Shown in pieces: positions 52,299 to 60,899 of a DNA stretch of 64,000 nt. A program made the position numbers and the translations under genes. The notes under the pieces were generated by a model. The model did no database searches and was not told the DNA's origin. It saw only the letters and a program-made list of their open reading frames with translations. The DNA is from Methylocystis sp. B8 (lineage in GTDB: Bacteria; Pseudomonadota; Alphaproteobacteria; Rhizobiales; Beijerinckiaceae): the NCBI RefSeq assembly GCF_005771425.1, contig NZ_VBTZ01000001.1:434001-498000 (forward strand). The letters run 5' to 3'. Every line of letters begins with the position of its first letter. Position 1 is the stretch's first letter.

Positions 52299-52337
52299 GC
52301 CGGATTATCCGGCCGACAGGCGTTTGCAGCAAACGCC
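52299..52337. promoter_or_regulatory. Two adjacent hairpins upstream of rpsD
   Basis: GCCGGATTATCCGGC (approximately 52299-52313) and GGCGTTTG-CAG-CAAACGCC (52319-52337) are perfect dyads, 145-185 nt upstream of the rpsD start. They could be a leader structure for S4 autoregulation, or a terminator for the region upstream. No T-run follows. Confidence 0.4.
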
Positions 52338-52434
52338 ACGGGTGCTTACCCGATGCGAACAGATCGCGTCAGGTCCGTGGGGAGCTAAAGGAAAGCGCTC
52401 CCCAAGTCAAGATTCTCGTCTGGAATAGCCCGAC

Positions 52435-52773
52435 TTACGGCCACCAGAAGGGAAGACCTTCGTCGTAAGGAACGATCATATCCGTGTTGTAGGGCGGACG
52501 CTGTGGCAGCGTCTCCTGCATGTACCAGCTGCGCTGGTTGCGTTCGATGGGGTCATGATTGAGATAAGTCTGCTGAATCATGTAGCGATTGGTGCTGCCG
52601 ACCGGCACCTGCGTGCCGGGATCGAGCCAGCTGCGGCGCTGGATGTCGATTGGGCCGCGGCCGCAACAAACTTCGTTTGAGGCAACGCGATAGCGCGACT
52701 TGGCGAGCGCGTCGCCCGCCGCGAACAACACGAGACAGGCAAGCCCCGCCGACAGCACTTTATTCCTGCGCAT
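52435..52773 (-). CDS. Small exported hypothetical protein
   Basis: A protein of 112 residues with signal peptide MRRNKVLSAGLACLVLFAAG. The mature part is polar and aromatic (SRYRVASNEVCCGRGPID, SWYMQETLPQRPPYNTDM) and ends GLPFWWP. One CC pair is present. No family is recognised. ATG 52773 has AGGGG 6 nt upstream, better than the GTG 3 nt before it. Confidence 0.65.
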   Translation of the reverse strand: MRRNKVLSAGLACLVLFAAGDALAKSRYRVASNEVCCGRGPIDIQRRSWLDPGTQVPVGSTNRYMIQQTYLNHDPIERNQRSWYMQETLPQRPPYNTDMIVPYDEGLPFWWP

Positions 52774-52885
52774 CACGATCCCCTTTTAACTGAAACTAGG
52801 GGTTATAATAGCGGAACGTTTCGCAAAAGCGAGTTGGAGGCGCGTTTTCCCGCCAGCCATCCGCCGTCAGGGTGAACGCCTCGCG

Positions 52886-53824
52886 CTAGCGGGGCGTCGG
52901 CGCGCTTTGACGCGATGTTTTCGCATGCGCGCGCCGTGCGCCCTGCGCCGAACGCGCGGCATTCTTTTGCGCCGGAATCGTCGCGGTGAGGTCGTCGCGA
53001 GAGATATTGGCGCAATCGATGGAGCTAGCCGACGCCGCTTTCGAGAAGAAATCGTTCAATGCGGGTTTATCCGGGCTCGCCGTGTAGGTGATGCGGTCGA
53101 GCAAGCAGCCAAGCGCGACTCGATCGATTGGACTCGCGGTTTCGCCGCACGCGAGTCCGGCAATTTCAAGCGCCAGCTTCTCGTCAATGAAGCGCGTGGC
53201 GAGACAGCTGCGTTCGCTCGCCGCCACGCCCTGGGACGAGGGTTGCCACAGACGTATGTCGGCTGTCTCGAAGGATCCGAATTTCGTGATCAGCGCGCTG
53301 GGTTGACCGATTTTTGCGACATTCAGTCCCGCGTCTACGGCGTGGCGGGCCATATCCAAAAAGAAATCCGACGCCTTTTCCTTGTCGACGATGTCTTGAT
53401 GAATGTCGATGCGCATGAACGGCGCGCCCACCGCGAATTGCCCCACGGCGATCGTGTCGATGCGACCGGAGCCGTTCTCGCCGTCACGGACTGCGATCGT
53501 CTTTTTCTCGCGCTCGAATTCGCGCGCGGCGACGTCGAAGGCGCTGAAGGGTCTCGCCATTAGCGCCGAAGCCTCGACGGCGTCGACGGAGACTTTGGTG
53601 GTGATTTTGCCTGATGGCGCGAGAGCGACAGCGCGAGGCGGCTCGAGGTTCGCAGCGACCTTCGGTTCAAGGTTGTCCGACCCGCGTGGAAACAGAACGA
53701 GTGCGGCGACAAGAATGAGCGTCGAGCTGACGCTCATTCCGATCGCTGCGCGGACGCCTGTCGGACGCGCGCGCAGCGGCTGCGCATAACGCCTGTAGTT
53801 TTGTTCGGACTGGGCAACGCTCAT
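52886..53824 (-). CDS. Membrane-anchored hypothetical protein
   Basis: A protein of 312 residues. A single N-terminal helix (AIGMSVSSTLILVAALVLFP) anchors a large periplasmic part with cysteines (RSCLATRF, GLACGETA, LGCLLDR, IDCANIS) that could form two disulfides. The end is basic and Ala-rich (AQKNAARSAQGARRAHAKTS). No family is recognised. It stands alone between two convergent or parallel neighbours. Confidence 0.65.
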   Translation of the reverse strand: MSVAQSEQNYRRYAQPLRARPTGVRAAIGMSVSSTLILVAALVLFPRGSDNLEPKVAANLEPPRAVALAPSGKITTKVSVDAVEASALMARPFSAFDVAAREFEREKKTIAVRDGENGSGRIDTIAVGQFAVGAPFMRIDIHQDIVDKEKASDFFLDMARHAVDAGLNVAKIGQPSALITKFGSFETADIRLWQPSSQGVAASERSCLATRFIDEKLALEIAGLACGETASPIDRVALGCLLDRITYTASPDKPALNDFFSKAASASSIDCANISRDDLTATIPAQKNAARSAQGARRAHAKTSRQSAPTPR

Positions 53825-53958
53825 AAGAGGCGACTCCGGCGGCCCGCAGGCAGTTGCGGGCAGGAAAACGCGCCGAGTTTGCGCCCACGTTTCAAAATTA
53901 GGGTTAACAAATCCGCTTGAATTGCATCTTGGTGAATGAAGGGTTCACGCGCGCGCAA

Positions 53959-53988
53959 GAAAAAACCCGCGCCTTGCGGCGCGGGTTC
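53959..53988 (-). terminator. Rho-independent terminator of rpsA
   Basis: AACCCGCGCC (53964-53973) pairs with GGCGCGGGTT (53978-53987) across TTGC. On the reverse strand a T-run follows the stem. It lies just after the rpsA stop. Confidence 0.93.
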
Positions 53989-54010
53989 GAATCTGACGAT
54001 CGAGGAATTT

Positions 54011-55753
54011 TTACTCCTCGGACTTCTTGCCCTTCTTGGGCGTTTCGTCGCGGGCCTTTAGCGCCGCGCCGAGAATGTCGCCAAGCGAAGCGCCGGAGTC
54101 GGCAGAGCCATATTGCGCGATGGCCTCCTTCTCCTCGGCGACCTCGAGCGCCTTGATCGAGACGGAGATCTTGCGCGCCTTGCGGTCGAAGAGCGTCACG
54201 CGGGCGTCGACCTTCTCGCCGACGGCGAACCGATCTGGACGCTGGTCGGCGCGGTCGCGAGCGAGTTCGCTGCGCTTGATGAAGGTCGTAAGATCAGTGC
54301 CGGCAATCTTCACGTCGATGCCGGAGTCCTTCACCTCAATCACTTCGCAGGTGACGACGGCGCCTTTCTTGATCTCGCCGCCTTCCTCGGCGCTGACGGA
54401 AGCGAAGGGATCGCCCGCAAGCTGTTTGACGCCAAGGGAAATGCGCTCCTTCTCCACGTCGACGTCAAGGACCTGGGCGTTGATGATGTCGCCCTTCTTA
54501 TATTCCTCGATCACCTGCTCGCCGGGACGGTTCCAGTCGAGGTCCGACAGATGGACCATGCCATCGACATCGCCGTCGAGGCCGATGAAAAGACCGAATT
54601 CGGTCTTGTTCTTGACTTCGCCGGAAACGGTCGAGCCGACCGGATGTTTCTCGGCGAATCCCTCCCACGGATTCTGCAGGCACTGCTTGAGGCCGAGCGA
54701 GATGCGGCGCTTGACCGGATCGACTTCGAGCACTTGGACGTCGACCTCCTGGCTCGTCGAGACGATCTTGCCGGGATGAACGTTCTTTTTCGTCCAGCTC
54801 ATTTCCGAGACGTGGACGAGTCCTTCGATGCCAGGCTCCAATTCGACGAAAGCGCCGTAGTCGGTGATGTTGGTCACGCGGCCATGGAATCTCGCGCCGA
54901 TCGGATATTTCGCCTCGATGCCCTGCCACGGGTCCTCGAGAAGCTGCTTCATGCCAAGCGAGATGCGGTGCGTCTCGTGGTTGATCTTGATGATCTTTAC
55001 CTTGACGGTCTGGCCGATGGTCAACACCTCGGACGGGTGATTGACGCGCCGCCAGGCGATGTCGGTGACATGCAGCAGGCCATCGATGCCGCCGAGATCC
55101 ACGAAAGCGCCGTAGTCGGTGATGTTCTTCACGACGCCGTCGATCACCTGTCCCTCTTCGAGATTGGCGACGATCTCGTGACGCTGCTCGGCGCGGCTCT
55201 CCTCGAGCACGGTGCGGCGAGACACGACGATGTTGCCGCGGCGCCGGTCCATCTTCAGGATATGGAAGGGCTGCGGCACATTCATCAGCGGGCCGACGTC
55301 GCGGATGGGTCGGATATCGACCTGGCTGCGCGGCAGGAAGGCCACGGCGCCGTCGAGATCGACGGTAAATCCGCCCTTGACCTGGTTGAAGATCACCCCG
55401 TCGACCTTTTCATTGGTCTCGAACGCCTTTTCGAGCTTCACCCAGCTCTCTTCGCGGCGCGCCTTGTCGCGCGAGATGACGGCTTCGCCGAGCGCGTTCT
55501 CGACTCGCTCCAGATAGACTTCGACCTCTTCGCCGACCTGCGGGGCGGGGTCTCGGCCATAACCGGTAAATTCCTTGATGGCGACTCGGCCCTCGGTCTT
55601 GAGGCCGATGTCGATGACGGCGACATCCTTTTCGATGGCGACGACGCGGCCCTTGATAACGGAGCCTTCGAAGGCTTCATTCTGGCCATAGCTTTCGTCG
55701 AGCAGAGCGGCGAAATCTTCGCGCGTGGGCGCGCGATCGGTAGTGACGGACAT
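54011..55753 (-). CDS. rpsA: 30S ribosomal protein S1
   Basis: A protein of 580 residues with the usual run of S1 RNA-binding domains, the later ones repeating the motif D-Y-G-A-F-V-(D/E)-L (DYGAFVDLGGIDGLLH, DYGAFVELEPGIEGLVH). S1 recruits mRNA to the 30S subunit. ATG 55753 (MSVTTDRAPT) has AGGAG close upstream; an extra 7 codons upstream have no support. The cmk gene that often precedes rpsA is not here. Confidence 0.97.
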   Translation of the reverse strand: MSVTTDRAPTREDFAALLDESYGQNEAFEGSVIKGRVVAIEKDVAVIDIGLKTEGRVAIKEFTGYGRDPAPQVGEEVEVYLERVENALGEAVISRDKARREESWVKLEKAFETNEKVDGVIFNQVKGGFTVDLDGAVAFLPRSQVDIRPIRDVGPLMNVPQPFHILKMDRRRGNIVVSRRTVLEESRAEQRHEIVANLEEGQVIDGVVKNITDYGAFVDLGGIDGLLHVTDIAWRRVNHPSEVLTIGQTVKVKIIKINHETHRISLGMKQLLEDPWQGIEAKYPIGARFHGRVTNITDYGAFVELEPGIEGLVHVSEMSWTKKNVHPGKIVSTSQEVDVQVLEVDPVKRRISLGLKQCLQNPWEGFAEKHPVGSTVSGEVKNKTEFGLFIGLDGDVDGMVHLSDLDWNRPGEQVIEEYKKGDIINAQVLDVDVEKERISLGVKQLAGDPFASVSAEEGGEIKKGAVVTCEVIEVKDSGIDVKIAGTDLTTFIKRSELARDRADQRPDRFAVGEKVDARVTLFDRKARKISVSIKALEVAEEKEAIAQYGSADSGASLGDILGAALKARDETPKKGKKSEE

Positions 55754-55861
55754 TTGTTCTCCTGAGGGCCCCATAGGGCGGCGCCGGCAATTGGTTAGCG
55801 TTGCGGATCGGCTTTCGGCGATCGGACGTCCCCCGCGGCTAGAACGCGAGGCTTGACGAAA

Positions 55862-55880
55862 AGTTCGCTTTAAGCGAACT
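55862..55880 (-). promoter_or_regulatory. Dyad in the rpsA upstream region, terminator- or attenuator-like
   Basis: AGTTCGCTT and AAGCGAACT form a perfect 9-bp stem around one base, about 110 nt upstream of rpsA. On the reverse strand it is followed by TTTTC. It may end upstream transcription or attenuate rpsA. Confidence 0.45.
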
Positions 55881-56324
55881 GCCGGCGCGGCCCGATGTCG
55901 AAAACCAAAGCGAATGCGCCGGCTTGGTCTCCGGCGCGGCGCTTATCTATCAGCGACGCGTCGCAGCCGCAAGCGCGTCGACGTGAAAAGCATATGATAG
56001 GCGCTTCGGCAAAGCTCTGATTTTGCGCTGCAATATCGAAATAATATACTGATTGTATGTATTAAACATAATGCGCAAGCGCGCCAATTTACTGCTGGCG
56101 GAATCGCAAGCGCGCGCATAGTCTGCCAAATTGCCAAGCTTCGATGCGCTTTCGCGTTCGCATAGGGCGAAGTCACAGAGATGGGACGAAGGCGAGGTTG
56201 CCGTTTGCCCTGGCGTCGTCTGGCAGGATGGAAACAAGCGTCAGCCGACCAGTTGGGGACAAAAAGTCCGGGAGCGCTAAGTAGAAGCTAGCACGCGCCG
56301 CGAGAGCGGCGACAGCGTCGCCTT

Positions 56325-56341
56325 CCCCTCGTTGCGAGGGG
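56325..56341 (+). promoter_or_regulatory. Leader hairpin before the bufferin-like precursor gene
   Basis: CCCCTCG (56325-56331) and CGAGGGG (56335-56341) pair across TTG. The ribosome-binding site AGGAG follows at once, 12-18 nt after the stem, so the hairpin could control translation of the precursor. Confidence 0.45.
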
Positions 56342-56359
56342 ATATAAGAGGAGAAAGAA

Positions 56360-56593
56360 ATGAAGCCTAATATTATTTCAGGATCGGCTCTCGCCGCGGC
56401 GGCCGTCGCCCTTGCGTTGAGCGGCGCGTCCATCGCGCCCGCACACGCGCACGGCGCGAAGGCGCCCCACATGAAGAGCCATTGCGGCGGCAAAGGAACC
56501 TGCCGCGGCATGGCCAAATGCCATCACAAAGCGCAGTGTCACCATTACAAGGGCCACTGCAATATGAAAAACCGCTGCCACACCAAGAAGTAA
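56360..56593 (+). CDS. Bufferin-like secreted Cys/His-rich RiPP precursor
   Basis: A protein of 77 residues. A long signal peptide (residues 1-30, ending APAHA) is followed by a core with six cysteines at 42, 48, 54, 60, 67 and 73. The spacing is almost regular (x5, x5, x5, x6, x5), with histidine doublets between. It lacks the EGKCG motif of HvfA-type precursors. The next two genes encode an MNIO enzyme and a DUF2063 partner, which marks it as the likely substrate. Related bufferins bind copper. Start ATG 56360 has AGAGGAG upstream. Confidence 0.85.
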   Translation: MKPNIISGSALAAAAVALALSGASIAPAHAHGAKAPHMKSHCGGKGTCRGMAKCHHKAQCHHYKGHCNMKNRCHTKK

Positions 56594-56675
56594 TCGCCTC
56601 ATGCGGGGGCGGTTCATCCTGGCCGTCCCCGTCACCGGCTCTTGCATGAGCGGCGGCGCCTGAGGGGGAGATGTC

Positions 56676-57521
56676 ATGGAAAAGCCCGCGCCTCTCGGCT
56701 ACGGCTTAGGACTGAGGCCCGTCTATTACGACGAGATCCTGGCGTCGCGCCCGCCGATCGACTGGTTCGAAATCATCTCTGAAAACTATATGCTCGCCGG
56801 CGGCAAGCCTTTGGCGATGCTCGATCGCATCCGGGCTGATTATCCAGTCGTCATGCATGGCGTCTCTATGTCGTTGGCCTCAACCGATCCGCTCAACTTC
56901 GATTATCTGCGGCAGTTGCAGGCGCTCGCCGAACGCGTCCAGCCGGCCTGGATTTCAGATCACGTCGCCTGGACAGGCGTTCACGGCGTGACGCTTCACG
57001 ATCTGTTGCCCATTCCCTATACGCGCGAGTCGCTTGCGCATATCGTCGAGCGCATCCTGCGGGTGCAGGATTTTCTCAAGCGCCGGCTCGTGGTCGAAAA
57101 CGCCTCGACTTATGTTTCCTTCGTCGATTCCGAAATGAGCGAGCATGAGTTCGTCCGCGAAATGGCGGAGCGCGCCGATTGCCTGTTGCTGCTCGACGTC
57201 AATAATGTTTTCGTTTCGAGCTTCAATCACGGCTTCGATCCGATCGCCTTCATCGACGGCGTTCCGGCCGAACGCGTCGTGCAGTTCCATATGGCAGGCC
57301 ATACCAATAACGAGACGCATCGGGTCGACACCCATGACCAGCCGGTCTGCGAAGAAGTCTGGGCGCTCTATGAGCACGCCCGCTGGCGATGTGGCGACGT
57401 CTCCGCCATGATCGAGCGCGACGATAATTATCCGCCGCTCTCCGAGCTTCTGGACGAACTCCAGCATATGCGCGACATCGACGCGCGCATCGCAAACGAG
57501 CGAGCGCTCAGCGCGGCATGA
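56676..57521 (+). CDS. MNIO enzyme (DUF692, BufB/HvfB-type)
   Basis: A protein of 281 residues in the multinuclear non-haem iron oxidase family. Likely iron ligands lie in the conserved strands of the TIM barrel: His61 (VVMHGVS), Asp95/His96 (WISDHVAW), Glu141 (VVENAST), Asp174 (LLLDVNN), His205/His209 (FHMAGH) and Asp218/His220 (VDTHDQ). These enzymes oxidise cysteine in peptide precursors to oxazolone/thioamide or thiooxazole. GGGGGAG lies 5 nt before ATG 56676. MbnB of methanobactin synthesis is in the same superfamily. Confidence 0.93.
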   Translation: MEKPAPLGYGLGLRPVYYDEILASRPPIDWFEIISENYMLAGGKPLAMLDRIRADYPVVMHGVSMSLASTDPLNFDYLRQLQALAERVQPAWISDHVAWTGVHGVTLHDLLPIPYTRESLAHIVERILRVQDFLKRRLVVENASTYVSFVDSEMSEHEFVREMAERADCLLLLDVNNVFVSSFNHGFDPIAFIDGVPAERVVQFHMAGHTNNETHRVDTHDQPVCEEVWALYEHARWRCGDVSAMIERDDNYPPLSELLDELQHMRDIDARIANERALSAA

Positions 57522-58354
57522 AGCTCGCCGATTTCCAGTCCCTTTTTCAGGAGCGCGTGCTGGCCGGCTCTGGAGAGGCGGACAAGCCGCTCCTGAAAAA
57601 ATTGAGATCGTCGCCGCGTGGCGCAACTCCTGAGACGCTGCTCGATGTCTATCAGACCGGCTACCGAATACGATTAGCCGATTTCGTTTCCCAGGATCAC
57701 CCGGGGCTGCGCGCGATTCTCGGAGACGAGACTTTTGAGGCGCTGGTCGACGACTACATCGATTGGCGTCCGTCGCGCGAGCCTAACGCGCGCTTTTTTA
57801 CGACCGGACTGCCGGATTTCATGCGCGAAAATTCGCCCTGGCGCGACGACGCTCGGGCGGTCTCCATGGCGCTGTTCGAACGCGCGACGGTGGACGCCTT
57901 CGATGCTGCCGATGAAACCTCCTTGGCGGTGCAGGCGCTGGCGGACTTTACGCCCGAGGATTGGCCTCGCCTCGCCTTCGATTTCGACCCGAGTCTGACG
58001 CTGCTCGAACTCGCAGCCGGAACAGTTCGCGCTTATGACGCGGCCATCAATGAGGAGGAGGCGGAGAAAGTCGATGCGCCTACGGCGGGCGATCAAGTCG
58101 AATATGCGGCAGTGTGGCGAGTCGCGCACGAATCCGCCTACCGCCAGCTCGAGCCCGACGAATATGTCGCGCTCAACGAAGCGCGCGCCGGGCAGGCCTT
58201 CGGAGACATTTGTCAGATGACGGCGTTCCAGCAGGCCGGGGAGATCGCGCCGGAGCGTTTGGCGCAATGCCTATCGAGCTGGTTCCAGGACGGAATGATT
58301 ATCGGCGTGCGCGTGCGCGACGATCATTCTTCAAATACGCCTTCAAGCGCGTAA
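57518..58354 (+). CDS. DUF2063 partner protein (BufC/HvfC-type)
   Basis: A protein of 278 residues. The N-terminal DUF2063 domain begins LADFQSLFQERVLAG and contains VYQTGYRIRLADFVSQDHPGL with DYIDWRPSREPN. It is thought to bind and present the precursor to the MNIO enzyme. The C-terminal half has helical repeats (DPSLTLLELAAGTVRAYD) typical of the family. ATG overlaps the MNIO stop (ATGA). Its 3' end overlaps the convergent Fae homologue by about 31 nt. No DoxX-type BufD follows. Confidence 0.92.
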   Translation: MKLADFQSLFQERVLAGSGEADKPLLKKLRSSPRGATPETLLDVYQTGYRIRLADFVSQDHPGLRAILGDETFEALVDDYIDWRPSREPNARFFTTGLPDFMRENSPWRDDARAVSMALFERATVDAFDAADETSLAVQALADFTPEDWPRLAFDFDPSLTLLELAAGTVRAYDAAINEEEAEKVDAPTAGDQVEYAAVWRVAHESAYRQLEPDEYVALNEARAGQAFGDICQMTAFQQAGEIAPERLAQCLSSWFQDGMIIGVRVRDDHSSNTPSSA

Positions 58355-58866
58355 TGCTGCACGCTCTTGCGGTTGGCGATGAGTTCGTCGGCCGTCGGCT
58401 CGCCCTTCATCGCGCGTGAGATCGCGAGCTTCGTCGCTTCGTAATTGGTGCGATAGAGGTCTTTCTTGTCGAGCTTCTTGTGCTTGGCGCACCGCGGATC
58501 GAGCCAGACCATGATGACCATGCACAGCTCGTTGATCTGATCTTTAGGGATAATTCCTTCTGCGATGCAATCGACGATGGCGTCGCCTGTCGCCGCCTGC
58601 ACGACGCCGCCCAGTAGCTCGACATATTCTTCCGATTTGACCGTCATTTTGGTGGTCATCATTGTCGCCGGCCGCACCTGCTGGTTGAGGTCGCGGATGA
58701 CGAACATGCGCGGATGGCCCGCGACCTGACCCGCCATGCTGGCGAAGGCGTGTCCGACCGGACCCTTGACGTTGCCGATCATCACTTCCGGCATGGCGTC
58801 GGTATATTGTCCGTCCGCCGCCAGAACCGTCGCTTCGCCCGTCGCCAGCCAGATATGCTCGGTCAT
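58324..58866 (-). CDS. Formaldehyde-activating enzyme homologue without the catalytic His
   Basis: A protein of 180 residues related to Fae, which joins formaldehyde to tetrahydromethanopterin. EGIIPKDQINELCMVIMVWLDP, TNYEATKLAISRAMKGEPTADE and NRKSVQHYALEGVF clearly follow Fae. The loop that holds the active His in true Fae (AHIDLIIG) reads AMPEVMIG, so that residue is Met25. It is probably a Fae2/Fae3-type paralogue of unknown role in methylotrophs. The gene converges on the DUF2063 gene with about 31 nt overlap. Confidence 0.88.
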   Translation of the reverse strand: MTEHIWLATGEATVLAADGQYTDAMPEVMIGNVKGPVGHAFASMAGQVAGHPRMFVIRDLNQQVRPATMMTTKMTVKSEEYVELLGGVVQAATGDAIVDCIAEGIIPKDQINELCMVIMVWLDPRCAKHKKLDKKDLYRTNYEATKLAISRAMKGEPTADELIANRKSVQHYALEGVFEE

Positions 58867-58940
58867 GATTTTTCCTCTTGTTGAAGACGCGTTCGCATAG
58901 CATCGGGCGCTGTCACAGGGAAGGTGGGGTTGTCGCGTCG

Positions 58941-59435
58941 TCAGACCTCAAGCGCCGGGGCGAATTTGAGAACGCCGTTTGGCGCTGGTCCACGAAAGAC
59001 GATGCGCTGTACGAATTCGGGCTCAAGGTTTCGATACGTCAGCCGCCCATCGCTAGCGAAGCCGACGCTGTGGTAGACGTCAGGATCGCCAATCAGGGCG
59101 CACCCATTGGCGCCTTGTGCTCGCAACAATTCCAGGCCGCGAAAGATGAGCGTTCTTCCAATTCCTTGCCGCTGTCTCTCCGGCTTGACCGCGATTGGGC
59201 CAAGGCCAAACCAGCCATAATGCGCATCGTCGATCGTCACGGGCGAGAATGCGATATGGCCGAGGATCTCGCCGCCATCCTCAGCGACGAGCGAGATCGT
59301 CAAATCTCCGTCAGCGCGAAGCGCGTCGATGGAGTCCGCTTCCGTATCGTCGCTGAAGCGCATGGGCTTGAACGCCGTCCAAGTTAGATCATGGATGGCT
59401 CGGATATCGGCAGGGGTTTCATGTCGAATGAGCAT
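58941..59435 (-). CDS. GNAT-family N-acetyltransferase (YhbS-like)
   Basis: A protein of 164 residues. The core reads YGWFGLGPIAVKPERQRQGI, with RTLIFRGLELLRAQGANG next, then ALIGDPDVYHSVGFASDG, the YhbS-type signature. It resembles the GNAT at 20536 but is not a close copy. The substrate is unknown. It is not overlapping its neighbours and appears to be a single gene. Confidence 0.88.
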   Translation of the reverse strand: MLIRHETPADIRAIHDLTWTAFKPMRFSDDTEADSIDALRADGDLTISLVAEDGGEILGHIAFSPVTIDDAHYGWFGLGPIAVKPERQRQGIGRTLIFRGLELLRAQGANGCALIGDPDVYHSVGFASDGRLTYRNLEPEFVQRIVFRGPAPNGVLKFAPALEV

Positions 59436-59473
59436 TCCACATGGTCCCCTCTATTAACCGTCAATCAGGCGGC

Positions 59474-60529
59474 TCAACTGAACGTCGCCATCTTGCGGCC
59501 TATAAGCATGGCAAGCGTGGCGTTTTCGCGTTCGAGCATTTCGAGCAGACCGATTTTGATGCGCGAGATGAGTGCTGGGCCCTCATATGCCAGCGCGGAA
59601 TAGAGCTGGATTAGCGTCGCGCCGGCTTCGATTTTGGCGAGCGCCGCTTTCGCGCTGCCGATGCCGCCGACGCCGATCAGCGGAAACTGCCCTTCGACTC
59701 TCAAATAGGTTTGCGCGAGCATGCGCGTCGAGAGATCGAAAAGAGGCGCGCCGGAAAGTCCGCCGGTCTCCTTCGCGAATTTCGAGCGAAGCGAAGCGGG
59801 CCGCGAGATCGTCGTATTCGAAACGATCATGCCGTCGATGCGCCGCTCCCGCGCGACGCGCACGATATTATCGAGCTGATTGAGCGTGAGGTCCGGCGCG
59901 ATTTTCAGGAGCAGGGGACGTCGGATCGGCGCCGCGTCGCGCGCTTCGATGACACGCGCGAGCAGATCGGAAAGCGCTTCAGGCTCCTGCAAATCGCGTA
60001 AGCCAGGCGTATTCGGCGAACTGACGTTGATCGTGAAATAGCTCGCGACGTCGGCGAAGGCGCGAACGCCCGCGACATAGTCCGCAACACGGTCTGCGGC
60101 GTCCTTGTTGGCGCCGATATTGACGCCGACAATCCCGCGTTGCGCGCGCTTCGAGAGGCGCACAAGCGCCGGCGCATGGCCATCATTGTTGAAGCCGTAG
60201 CGATTGACGATGGCGCGATCTTCGACGAGACGAAAGGCGCGTGGACGCGGATTGCCGGGCTGCTCGCGCGGCGTCAGCGTCCCGACTTCGACGAAGCCGA
60301 ACCCGAAACCAAGCATCGCGTCGGCGACTTCAGCGTTCTTGTCGAAGCCAGCCGCCAGCCCGATCGGATTGGGGAAGTCGAGTCCGAAGGCTGAAACCGA
60401 GAGACGCGCGTCGTCAGATTGCGGCGCGTTTGCCGGCATCAATTTCAACGCAGCAATCGTCGCGCGATGCGCCGTTTCCGCGTCGAGCAGGCGCAGGAGC
60501 GGCGATGCGATCGCAAAGGCGTCGATCAT
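59474..60529 (-). CDS. pyrD: Quinone-dependent dihydroorotate dehydrogenase (class 2)
   Basis: A protein of 351 residues that oxidises dihydroorotate in pyrimidine synthesis. [52 protein letters not shown] and [14 protein letters not shown] are class 2 features, with the membrane-associated N-terminal helix at the start. The serine base lies in the NVSSPNT loop. It overlaps the upstream DUF952 gene by 4 nt (ATGA). Confidence 0.95.
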   Translation of the reverse strand: MIDAFAIASPLLRLLDAETAHRATIAALKLMPANAPQSDDARLSVSAFGLDFPNPIGLAAGFDKNAEVADAMLGFGFGFVEVGTLTPREQPGNPRPRAFRLVEDRAIVNRYGFNNDGHAPALVRLSKRAQRGIVGVNIGANKDAADRVADYVAGVRAFADVASYFTINVSSPNTPGLRDLQEPEALSDLLARVIEARDAAPIRRPLLLKIAPDLTLNQLDNIVRVARERRIDGMIVSNTTISRPASLRSKFAKETGGLSGAPLFDLSTRMLAQTYLRVEGQFPLIGVGGIGSAKAALAKIEAGATLIQLYSALAYEGPALISRIKIGLLEMLERENATLAMLIGRKMATFS

Positions 60530-60870
60530 TTGAGAAGGCCGGAGAAGGCGTGCCGACCGTCAGCGCCGATGGGCAGCGGATCGACGCGCGCCGCCGCCTC
60601 CAGAGAAAGCGGCGCGTAGAGATGCGGAAACAGCGCGCCGCTGCGCGAGGCCTCCCATCTGAGCGCGTCGCCAAGCTTTGCGGCGTTCACCGCAATGAGC
60701 AGCAGATCCGTTTGACCGGCGAAATATTTTGCGGCTGTTTCCTCGACCTGTTCAGCGGTCGAAAAATGAATAAAGCCGTCAGCAAGATCGATCGCAGCGC
60801 CGCTAAAAACGCCTGCGCTTTCCGCCGCGCGCCAATCAGATCGAGAGACGATCTTGTAGATATGGGTCAC
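60526..60870 (-). CDS. DUF952 protein
   Basis: A protein of 114 residues. [18 protein letters not shown] and [20 protein letters not shown] are typical of DUF952, a small ADP-ribosylation-fold-related family of unknown role that commonly precedes pyrD in alphaproteobacteria. The start is GTG 60870 (MTHIYK). The rest of the long frame upstream is a shadow of opgH. Confidence 0.88.
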   Translation of the reverse strand: MTHIYKIVSRSDWRAAESAGVFSGAAIDLADGFIHFSTAEQVEETAAKYFAGQTDLLLIAVNAAKLGDALRWEASRSGALFPHLYAPLSLEAAARVDPLPIGADGRHAFSGLLK

Positions 60871-60899
60871 TGCCGAACCAGCCTTATGCTCTATGCCGG

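Larger units (their letters stand above)
55754..56359. other. Long intergenic region between rpsA and the bufferin operon
   Basis: About 600 nt. It holds the 19-nt dyad at 55862-55880, an AT-rich stretch near 56030-56080, and a hairpin CCCCTCG/CGAGGGG at 56325-56341 directly before the bufferin ribosome-binding site. Reverse-strand frames at 55943-56237 are composed of low-quality sequence and are not called. Promoters for both sides must lie here. Confidence 0.5.

Noticed and set aside
53983-54010. GGTTCGAATC resembling a tRNA T-loop
   Set aside because: It is part of the rpsA terminator; no cloverleaf can be formed around it.
55943-56237. Reverse-strand short frames in the rpsA-bufferin gap
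   Set aside because: No ribosome-binding site or family motif; composition resembles non-coding DNA.
56360-57521. Methanobactin (mbnABC) locus
   Set aside because: The precursor has a Sec signal and six cysteines, and the partner is DUF2063 rather than MbnC, so the bufferin/Hvf class fits better.
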